Origin: an uncultured Bacteroidales bacterium | Lineage (GTDB): Bacteria > Bacteroidota > Bacteroidia > Bacteroidales > Paludibacteraceae | Length of the DNA stretch: 5,980 bases | Reading direction: 5' to 3' | NCBI GenBank assembly: GCA_934692905.1 | Contig: CAKUUM010000062.1 | Span: forward strand, 1 to 5,980 | Shown here: positions 1 through 4,990 of the stretch, piece after piece | How positions within the stretch are numbered: the stretch's first letter is position 1 | How the letters are laid out: every line of letters begins with the position of its first letter | The notes under the pieces: generated by a model | Told to the model about the DNA's origin: nothing | What the model saw: the letters and a program-made list of their open reading frames with translations, nothing else | The model's database searches: none | Program-made: the position numbers and the translations under genes

Positions 1-1265
1 GCTTGGATGATATACGCCGATTTGAGCCGCACCTCCCGTCCGCCGGGGCTGAGACGGAAGAAGTTCTTGTCCGCCTCTTCGAGAAAGTCGCCGCGCTCGA
101 TATAGAGTTCGCGAGCGAACTGCATCTCGCGCGTACCGAGTTCGGGATGTCCGTCGATATTCTCTGCGGTGATGGTCTCACCGTCGCCCTCGTAGTTGGT
201 GATAACGAGTTTGACGGGGTCGAAGATAGCGCAGACACGCGGCGCGGTCTCTTTGAGGCACTCGCGCACGGTGTGCTCCAGCAGGCTGACATCAATCATA
301 CCCTCTACCTTGGTGTAGCCGATACGGTCGATGAACGCACGGATTGCCTCGGCGGTATAACCGCGGCGGCGCAGACCGCAAACGGTCGGCATGCGGGGGT
401 CGTCCCAGCCGCGCACAAGCCCCTCTTTGACGAGTTGGAGCATCTTGCGCTTCGACATCACGGTGTAGGTGATATTCAGTCGGTTGAACTCATACTGGTG
501 CGGACGGTAGTCGCCCTCTACGAACTGGTCGAGGAAATAGTCGTACAAAGGACGGTGAACGACGAACTCGAGGGTACAGATCGAATGGGTGACGCCCTCG
601 AAATAGTCGCTCTGACCGTGCGCGAAATCGTACATCGGATAGACATTCCACTTGCGCCCCGTGCGGTGGTGCGGGTGGGTGGTGATGATACGGTACATGA
701 TCGGGTCGCGGAAGTGCATATTGGGGTTAGCCATATCGATCTTGGCACGCAGCACCATCTTGCCGTCCTCAATCTCGCCCGCCTGCATTGCCTCGAAGAG
801 GCGCAGGTTCTCCTCTACGGGTCGGTCGCGGTAAGGCGAAGCCACACCCGGTTCGGTAGGCGTACCTTTCTGCTCGGCTATCTGCTCGGCAGTCTGTTCA
901 TCAACGTATGCCTTGCCCTCTTTGATGAAACGGATGGCGAGGTCGTAGAGTTGCTGGAAATAGTCGCTGGCATAATAGATATTGCCCCAGCGGAAGCCCA
1001 ACCATGCGATGTCCTGCTGGATGGAGTCCACATACTCCACATCCTCTTTGACGGGGTTGGTATCGTCGAAACGCAGATTGCAGACACCGTGGTAGCGTTC
1101 CGCAATACCGAAGTCCATACAGATGGCTTTGACGTGTCCGATATGGAGGTAACCGTTGGGTTCGGGCGGGAAACGGGTCTGGATACGGCCGTTGTTCTTG
1201 CCCTCAGCGAGGTCTTTCTCTACAATCTGCTCAATGAAATTGAGACTTCTTTCTTCTGTTTCCAT
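1..1265 (-). CDS. glnS: Glutaminyl-tRNA synthetase, 5' part (C-terminus beyond window edge)
   Basis: Cytoplasmic class I aminoacyl-tRNA synthetase that attaches glutamine to tRNA-Gln using ATP. The minus strand is open from the ATG at 1265 to the window edge, giving 421 complete codons of a protein that is about 550 residues in E. coli. Visible signatures: PPEPNGYLHIGH at residues 33-44 (class I HIGH motif in its GlnS form), LRFDDTNP at 64-71, and VMSKRK at 269-274 (the KMSKS-type loop in its GlnS form). Residues after about 335 enter the anticodon-binding beta-barrel region, and the rest is cut off. The start is supported by the METEERSLNFIEQIVEKDL opening, which resembles family N-termini. 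The gene follows lpxA by 86 bases with no recognisable promoter, so read-through from lpxC-lpxA is likely. Identification is secure. Confidence 0.97.
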   Translation of the reverse strand, partial: METEERSLNFIEQIVEKDLAEGKNNGRIQTRFPPEPNGYLHIGHVKAICMDFGIAERYHGVCNLRFDDTNPVKEDVEYVDSIQQDIAWLGFRWGNIYYASDYFQQLYDLAIRFIKEGKAYVDEQTAEQIAEQKGTPTEPGVASPYRDRPVEENLRLFEAMQAGEIEDGKMVLRAKIDMANPNMHFRDPIMYRIITTHPHHRTGRKWNVYPMYDFAHGQSDYFEGVTHSICTLEFVVHRPLYDYFLDQFVEGDYRPHQYEFNRLNITYTVMSKRKMLQLVKEGLVRGWDDPRMPTVCGLRRRGYTAEAIRAFIDRIGYTKVEGMIDVSLLEHTVRECLKETAPRVCAIFDPVKLVITNYEGDGETITAENIDGHPELGTREMQFARELYIERGDFLEEADKNFFRLSPGGREVRLKSAYIIQ

Positions 1266-1285
1266 ACTTGTTGAATTAAAAAGAA

Positions 1286-1318
1286 ACGTTAATTATCGTG
1301 TAATTATACGTTAATTAT
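1286..1318. repeat. Three tandem 11-base units upstream of glnS
   Basis: Plus-strand units are acgttaattat (1286-1296), cgtgtaattat (1297-1307) and acgttaattat (1308-1318). The outer two are identical and the middle one differs at 3 positions. All end in the core taattat. They fill the part of the lpxA-glnS spacer nearest the glnS start and join directly to the heptamer tract at 1322-1356. Function unknown. Confidence 0.8.
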
Positions 1319-1321
1319 TTT

Positions 1322-1356
1322 CATTATGCATTATGCATTACGCATTATGCATTAGT
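1322..1356. repeat. Heptamer tandem repeat overlapping the lpxA stop
   Basis: Consecutive 7-base units on the plus strand are cattatg, cattatg, cattacg, cattatg and cattagt. The last unit covers the lpxA stop codon (TTA on the plus strand at 1352-1354). The tract therefore starts exactly where lpxA ends and fills the half of the spacer nearest lpxA. It resembles, without being homologous by sequence, the short tandem heptamers known from cyanobacteria. No terminator with a T-run is visible here. Confidence 0.85.
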
Positions 1357-2128
1357 TTATGCCGCGGATGATGCCACGGGGGGAGGCTTTGATAAAGTCG
1401 AGGATGGCGTTGCGCTCGGGTGTCTCGGGTACGGTGGCGAGGATCTGCTCCACGGCTTGCGACACGTTGAGCCCCGACATATAGAGGAGGCGGTAGGTGT
1501 CCTGGATAGAAGCAATCTGCTCCTTGCTGAAACCGCGGCGGTTGAGCCCGACGGAGTTGATGCCGCAGTAGGAGATGGGTTCGCGGGCAGCGATAGCGTA
1601 AGGGGGCACGTCCTTGTTGATCTTGGAGCCGCCCTGAATCATCACGTGCGCACCGATATGGGTGAACTGGTGCACAAGCGTACCGCCGCCGATGATTGCC
1701 CAGTCGTCCACTACAACCTCGCCTGCCAACTGGGTGGCGTTGGACATAATGATATGGTCGTGGAGCAGGCAGTCGTGTGCCACGTGGCAGTATGCCATAA
1801 TCAGGCAGTTGTTGCCCACTACGGTCTTGCCCTTGCTGGCAGTACCGCGATGGACGGTGGCGCACTCGCGGATGGTGGTGTTGTCGCCGATGATAGCGTA
1901 GGTCTTCTCGCCTTTGAACTTCAAGTCCTGCGGAATAGCACCCACTACGGCGGAGGGGAAGATATGGCAGTTCTTGCCGATACGCGTGCCCTCGCAGATA
2001 GTGGCGTTGGCATCAATGATAGTGCCTGCACCGATTTCCACATCTTTGTCAATAAAAACAAAGGGACCGATTTGCACGGAGGGGTCAATCTTCGCCTCCG
2101 GATGGATGTATGCTAATGGTTGAGTCAT
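1352..2128 (-). CDS. lpxA: UDP-N-acetylglucosamine O-acyltransferase (LpxA)
   Basis: Cytoplasmic first enzyme of lipid A synthesis. It moves a 3-hydroxyacyl chain from acyl carrier protein to the 3-OH of UDP-GlcNAc. The 258-residue protein matches the usual size of about 260. It shows hexapeptide repeats of the left-handed beta-helix (for example IGAGTI and VGNNCLI), then CHVAHDC with the expected catalytic histidine at residue 118, then the C-terminal helical part with GLNRRGFS. By alignment to E. coli LpxA, the acyl-ruler position (Gly173 there) is also glycine here, at residue 166, which is compatible with a longer acyl chain. I chose the ATG at 2128; an in-frame TTG at 2134 is possible but would add only two residues inside the AT-rich spacer. 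The gene sits 34 bases after lpxC and ends with TAA inside a heptamer tract. Confidence 0.97.
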   Translation of the reverse strand: MTQPLAYIHPEAKIDPSVQIGPFVFIDKDVEIGAGTIIDANATICEGTRIGKNCHIFPSAVVGAIPQDLKFKGEKTYAIIGDNTTIRECATVHRGTASKGKTVVGNNCLIMAYCHVAHDCLLHDHIIMSNATQLAGEVVVDDWAIIGGGTLVHQFTHIGAHVMIQGGSKINKDVPPYAIAAREPISYCGINSVGLNRRGFSKEQIASIQDTYRLLYMSGLNVSQAVEQILATVPETPERNAILDFIKASPRGIIRGIN

Positions 2129-2129
2129 A

Positions 2130-2164
2130 ATCAATTTATAATGTGTAATTTTTAATTTGTAATT
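2130..2164. repeat. AT-rich heptamer tract between lpxC and lpxA
   Basis: Read on the plus strand in sevens: atcaatt, tataatg, tgtaatt, tttaatt, tgtaatt. Four of the five units end in aatt, and two (2144-2150 and 2158-2164) are identical. The tract runs into the lpxC stop codon (2163-2165). It occupies the place where a FabZ domain would follow LpxC in most Bacteroidota. The period is weaker than in the lpxA-glnS spacer. Confidence 0.6.
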
Positions 2165-3068
2165 ATTGAATTATCTTGTTGCGCAGTTGGCGGCAGCAGG
2201 AGGTGTTGAAGGTGTGCCCGGGGCGCTCGGCAATGAGTTTGCCCTGGATATAGCAGCCGAGGAGCGACATATCGCCGATGAGGTCGAGGAGTTTGTGCCG
2301 CGCGGGCTCGTTCTGGTAGTTGAGCGGGGAGAGATAACCGAGTTTGGACGCGTCCAAGTGCGGTGCACCGAGTTTCTCGGTCATATAGTCCAAGCCCTCC
2401 TGCGACATCTGGGTCTCGTAAATAACGAGAGCGTTTTGCAGGTCGCCGCCTTTAATCAATCCCATACGCAGCAGCGGCTCAATCTCGCGCACGAAACAGA
2501 ACGTACGTGCGGCGGCTATCTCGCGGGGATAGGTGCTCAGGTCGTGCAGTTCGGCACGCTGCTCACGCAGCAGCACGCTCGGGAAAGAAATCATCACCTC
2601 CGCCTCGTACCGGTCGGAGGGCAGCAGCACCAACTTGTTGCCGCGCTCGGAGACATATTCGATACGCTCTTTGACGACAAACACCTTGCGTTCCGCCTGC
2701 TGCTCCTGCAAGCCTGCCGCCTGTATCGCCTTGACGAATAGTTTGGCACTGCCGTCGAGGATAGGCATTTCGGGACCGTCCAACTCGATAAGGCAGTTGT
2801 CCACGCCGAGGGCATAGAGCGCCGAGAGGGCATGTTCCACGGTGGATATTTTCCATGCGCCGTGTTCCAAGACCGTACCGCGCTCGGTGGCACTCACATA
2901 GTCGGCAAGGGCTTGGTGGGTCGGCTTGCCGGGCAAATCAACACGGCAGAGACACACGCCCGTATTCTCCGCTGCGGGCAGAAAGTTCGCTGTGATGTGC
3001 AATCCTGTGTGCAACCCCTTTCCTGTGAGTGTGAAAGGAGCGAGTAGAGTATGTTGTTTTGTATCCAT
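2163..3068 (-). CDS. lpxC: UDP-3-O-acyl-N-acetylglucosamine deacetylase (LpxC), without FabZ domain
   Basis: Zinc enzyme that performs the committed step of lipid A synthesis, deacetylating UDP-3-O-acyl-GlcNAc in the cytoplasm. The 301-residue protein has the length of stand-alone LpxC (305 in E. coli). Visible signatures: GKGLHTG near residues 16-22, STVEHALSAL with Glu78 and His79, ARHKLLDLIGD with zinc ligands His258 and Asp262, and RPGHTFNTS with the general-acid His285. Bacteroidota normally carry LpxC fused to a C-terminal FabZ dehydratase (about 460 residues). Here TAA follows shortly after the LpxC domain and lpxA begins 34 bases later. The ATG at 3068 is preferred over an in-frame TTG at 3125 because the latter lies inside the promoter and does not add recognisable LpxC sequence. 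It is the first gene of the lpxC-lpxA-glnS unit. Confidence 0.97.
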   Translation of the reverse strand: MDTKQHTLLAPFTLTGKGLHTGLHITANFLPAAENTGVCLCRVDLPGKPTHQALADYVSATERGTVLEHGAWKISTVEHALSALYALGVDNCLIELDGPEMPILDGSAKLFVKAIQAAGLQEQQAERKVFVVKERIEYVSERGNKLVLLPSDRYEAEVMISFPSVLLREQRAELHDLSTYPREIAAARTFCFVREIEPLLRMGLIKGGDLQNALVIYETQMSQEGLDYMTEKLGAPHLDASKLGYLSPLNYQNEPARHKLLDLIGDMSLLGCYIQGKLIAERPGHTFNTSCCRQLRNKIIQ

Positions 3069-3094
3069 ATAAGAGGGAAAACAATAAGTCCGCG

Positions 3095-3126
3095 CAAAGT
3101 TACTGCTTTTCTTTGGAATACGCAAA
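3095..3126 (-). promoter_or_regulatory. Bacteroidetes-type promoter of lpxC
   Basis: On the minus strand TTTG (3126-3123) is followed by exactly 20 bases and TAACTTTG (3102-3095). This matches the primary sigma consensus of Bacteroidetes (TTTG at -33, TAnnTTTG at -7) at every fixed position, with normal spacing. Transcription would start a few bases downstream, giving a leader of roughly 20 bases before the ATG at 3068. The site also excludes the alternative TTG start at 3125. Confidence 0.85.
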
Positions 3127-3151
3127 TACGTACAAGGCTTACAGAACAGAC

Positions 3152-3189
3152 GAGGGCACTCTCAGGGATAGCGAATACGGAGTGCCCCC
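3152..3189. other. Inverted repeat between the module and lpxC promoter
   Basis: Arms 3152-3161 (gagggcactc) and 3180-3189 (gagtgccccc) pair over 10 positions with an 18-base loop; in the minus-strand RNA one pair is a G-U wobble. It lies after the accessory module and about 25 bases before the lpxC -33 box. It could end transcription from the hydrolase/peptide unit, but no U-run follows the stem, so I do not call it an intrinsic terminator. Confidence 0.45.
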
Positions 3190-3224
3190 GTAACTAATAC
3201 AAAATGTAGAACGAAGTTCCATCA

Positions 3225-3302
3225 CTACGGGAACTCTAATCCACTTCTGATACGCGGTGCTTTTTCATACTGAAGCACTTTTCTTGTTGATGAGTTAATC
3301 AT
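3225..3302 (-). pseudogene. Relic of a GG-leader peptide gene (copy A)
   Basis: A 25-codon reading frame starts at the ATG at 3302 and ends at TAG. It begins 20 bases after hairpin element A, almost the same place as the intact peptide gene after element B (21 bases). Aligned without gaps over the 21-residue leader of the intact peptide, Met1, Leu10, Ala15, Ile18, Arg19 and Gly21 agree, and the bases before the cleavage site are nearly identical (ATCAGAAGTGG here, ATCAGAGGTGG there). The GG becomes SG and the frame stops four residues later, so the whole core is missing. I read it as a decayed paralogue of the 4687-4902 gene. The match is short, and chance cannot be fully excluded. A small hairpin (3257-3262 with 3273-3278) lies inside it. 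Confidence 0.5.
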
Positions 3303-3322
3303 ACTTGCGGATGTTTGTTGTT

Positions 3323-3383
3323 TTGCCTCCTGTTCGTGCAAGTACCACAAACGGGTACTTGTCACAGGCTGTCGGCTTCACCT
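3323..3383 (-). ncRNA. Conserved hairpin element, copy A
   Basis: This 61-base element is about 85% identical to the one at 4924-4984. In the minus-strand RNA it folds with an outer CCUGU/ACAGG stem (plus-strand 3364-3368 and 3329-3333) and an inner perfect 7-pair stem, AAGUACC with GGUACUU (3360-3354 and 3346-3340), around a 7-base loop. The downstream side of the outer stem runs into AGGAGGC. It lies 44 bases after the copy A hydrolase stop and 20 bases before the peptide relic. It could be a leader regulating the peptide, an RNA-processing site, or a repeat of unknown use. No named RNA family is recognised. Confidence 0.6.
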
Positions 3384-3427
3384 TGTTATTGTTATATATT
3401 AGACTGCCACGACGTAGGCATTTGAAG

Positions 3428-4594
3428 TTACATCGCCAATACTCCCCTGTGATGTTCCATGTCACGGACAAATTCCACGAAACTACGGGTTACCCCTTGC
3501 CACACGGACATATATTCTGCACTATTTTTTATAGCACCGCTAGCAGGCAACTCAAAGTTGTGCCCACGACCTTTGTAGGCAATCATTTCATAATTTGTCT
3601 TGTGATGAGTGATAAAATATAGAGGCAACCAATCACAGGTTATGGCATGCAAGTCCTTGGTTCCGTAGGCACAGAAAACAGGCTGCTTCAAAGTGGCAAT
3701 CAGTTCCATGTGGGAGTGCCCGTAACTCAAGTAGGTACTCGGCAAATCTCCTTTAATCTTATCAATAGTCGCTAAGTCTGTTGAATCACGGCAATATACC
3801 CAATTGCTGTATTCTACCAAGTGGCGGTGCCATGCTTCTTCCTCTGTGATATCTCCCCGTAGTGCCAAGATTCTGTCTTCCAGCACATCGGTAAGTGTGC
3901 CGCCCAATGGTCCTAACCCCGATATACCAATGGCTGCTACATGTTTATTCTGAGCAGCGACCAATGGCGCGATATAGGCTCCTTGTGAATGACCATATAC
4001 GTAGATACTATCTTTATCCACCCAATCTTGCGTCATCAGATAATCTACAACTTTGCATATCCTGTCTGTGTATATCTCTGCCTGATGATGAAGTCTGTAA
4101 TTTCTGTCAAAAGCATTTTCTGTTCCATTCGGGTAGTATGCTCCATGGTATGCTCCATGGTATGCTCCATGGCCACCCAATTTCTCTTTGGACGCAATCA
4201 CAGGCGTATAGGGTTGGGATACTATCACAATATGATAATCAGCAATCAGAGTACTGTCCAGCAAAGGACCTTCATAGAAATAGAGATGCGTGTCATACCC
4301 GAGGTCATATAAGCCTTGCCCATAATCTACAATTGTCGGCATGGGCAGTGAGCCTTGAATAGATAGAAAGACCGGTTTCTGCGTGTCATCCGTATCGGCA
4401 CGGACAAACCAGATACTATCACCCTAAACCCCATCTGCCGGCATGCAATAGCATTTCATATCTGTAAACCACGGGCGTTTGCCGCTATGGAAACCGCCTA
4501 ATACGTGTGGGATATCCGTACAGGTTACGTGAGGTGTGCAGCCCACTAAGGCAGCAAAGGCAATGAATATGGTCGATTTTAAAATACGATACAT
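3428..4594 (-). pseudogene. Lipoprotein alpha/beta-hydrolase copy A, interrupted by in-frame TAG
   Basis: From the ATG at 4594 the frame encodes 388 residue positions with one internal TAG at codon 57 (4424-4426). The N-terminus is a lipoprotein signal (MYRILKSTIFIAFAALVGC; lipobox LVGC, Cys19) without the acidic surface-export cluster, suggesting a periplasmic lipid-anchored enzyme. The rest is an alpha/beta-hydrolase: YGHSQGAY with nucleophile Ser203, YGTKD with Asp314, and GRGHNFE with His345. Two cysteines conserved in copy B (in YCRDSTD and ITCDW) could form a disulfide. The GxSxG context resembles dienelactone-hydrolase and prolyl-oligopeptidase-like enzymes; the substrate is unknown. 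An ATG at 4342 could start a 304-residue product, but it would lack the signal peptide and the first strand. Sequence continues across the stop with clear similarity to copy B, so the stop is probably a recent loss. A sequencing error is the main alternative. Confidence 0.8.
4138..4173. repeat. Three 12-base tandem repeats in hydrolase copy A
   Basis: Units 4138-4149, 4150-4161 and 4162-4173 read atgctccatggt, with only the final base of the last unit changed. In the minus-strand frame they encode HGAY three times. The matching place in copy B has a single HAAY, so copy A grew by in-frame slippage. Length remains divisible by three, so the frame is kept. Confidence 0.9.
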
Positions 4595-4624
4595 AAGTAT
4601 GTATGATTATGAAAATTAATATAT

Positions 4625-4669
4625 GGATAGGGACATAGATAGTACAATACTCAGTTTATGTCCCTATCC
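4625..4669. other. Perfect 13-base inverted repeat between peptide B and hydrolase A
   Basis: ggatagggacata (4625-4637) and tatgtccctatcc (4657-4669) are exact reverse complements around a 19-base loop. The element fills most of the 92-base spacer between the peptide stop and the start of hydrolase A. In the minus-strand direction the T-run comes before the stem and only an A/T-rich stretch follows, so it is not a textbook terminator. It may be a terminator, a protein-binding palindrome, or an RNA leader for hydrolase A. Confidence 0.65.
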
Positions 4670-4670
4670 G

Positions 4671-4695
4671 AAAAAATGCCTTATGTTTACGGCAT
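4671..4695 (-). terminator. Possible weak terminator after the GG-leader peptide gene
   Basis: On the minus strand ATGCC (4695-4691) pairs with GGCAT (4680-4676) around a 10-base loop that contains the peptide stop codon, and is followed at once by a run of six T (4676-4671, overlapping the last stem base). The order stem then T-run fits intrinsic termination of the peptide transcript, but five pairs is short. The stronger 13-base inverted repeat follows immediately and may act together with it. Confidence 0.4.
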
Positions 4696-4902
4696 CGCTA
4701 CAACTCCTCCTTCGGCTGGTGCGGGATTAAGGGGAATGTCAGGTATGGGATCTTTCTTCACAACCGTAGTGTTGTCGTTGGGTATCGGATTGTCGGGTCC
4801 ATACCCTTCAGGAATTATTGTACCCCCATTGTCTCCGTCACCACCTCTGATGCACTGCGCCTCTCTTGCATTGAGTGCGCTCATTCTTAACTTGTCTGTC
4901 AT
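4687..4902 (-). CDS. Small GG-leader peptide with proline-rich core (candidate secreted natural-product precursor)
   Basis: The product has 71 residues. Residues 1-21 form a double-glycine leader of the type seen in Bacteroidales precursor peptides: MSALNAREAQCIRGG at 7-21, with Leu10, Asn11, Glu14, Ile18, Gly20 and Gly21 in the expected places (compare the TIGR04149 GG-Bacteroidales precursor family). Such leaders are normally cut after GG by a C39-peptidase ABC transporter during export. The predicted 50-residue core starts DGDNGG, has 10 prolines, many Asp/Asn/Gly, the related pieces DNPIPND and KDPIPDIP, and no Cys or Ser, so lanthionine chemistry is unlikely. The ATG at 4902 lies 21 bases after hairpin element B; the TAA is followed by a possible terminator. 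No transporter or modifying enzyme is in the window. The coding call is supported by the leader; function and final product are unknown. Confidence 0.7.
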   Translation of the reverse strand: MTDKLRMSALNAREAQCIRGGDGDNGGTIIPEGYGPDNPIPNDNTTVVKKDPIPDIPLNPAPAEGGVVAMP

Positions 4903-4923
4903 AGCACTAAAATTTTATTTATC

Positions 4924-4984
4924 TTGCCTCCTGTTCGTGCAAATACCGCATATCGGCACTTGTCACAGGTCGTCGGCTTCACCT
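4924..4984 (-). ncRNA. Conserved hairpin element, copy B
   Basis: This is the partner of the element at 3323-3383. The minus-strand RNA forms the outer CCUGU/ACAGG stem (plus-strand 4965-4969 and 4930-4934) and an inner stem AAGUGCC with GGUAUUU (4961-4955 and 4947-4941). Here two pairs of copy A (A-U and G-C) have become G-U wobbles, so pairing is kept only in the minus-strand transcript. It sits just 6 bases after the copy B hydrolase stop and 21 bases before the intact GG-leader peptide gene. Differences between copies fall mostly outside third codon positions, arguing against a coding repeat. Confidence 0.65.
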
Positions 4985-4990
4985 CATATA

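Noticed and set aside
3..1274. Plus-strand open frame of 423 codons
   Set aside because: It lies exactly antisense to glnS, which has all family motifs; the long frame results from the codon pattern of the GC-rich gene opposite it.
1457..2741. Plus-strand frames of 219 codons (1457-2116) and 191 codons (2166-2741)
   Set aside because: Antisense shadows of lpxA and lpxC with no recognisable family signatures.
3069..3125. N-terminal extension of LpxC from TTG at 3125
   Set aside because: The TTG overlaps the -33 box of an exact promoter, and the ATG at 3068 gives standard LpxC numbering (Glu78, His79).
3257..3280. Plus-strand hairpin followed by TTTTC as a terminator
   Set aside because: No plus-strand gene exists upstream of it, and the stem is only six pairs with a 10-base loop inside the peptide relic.
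3323..3383. 61-base element as coding sequence (frame with VKPTxCDK and ARTGGK in both copies)
   Set aside because: Differences fall mainly at first and second codon positions and no shared start codon opens the frame; stem pairing explains the conservation better.
4424..4426. TAG reassigned as a sense codon
   Set aside because: The neighbouring housekeeping genes give no support for recoding, and the paired damage in hydrolase B makes gene decay the simpler reading.
3323..4984. CRISPR-like or insertion-sequence interpretation of the two 61-base copies
   Set aside because: There are only two copies 1.6 kb apart with genes between; no spacer array, transposase, terminal inverted repeats or target-site duplications are seen.
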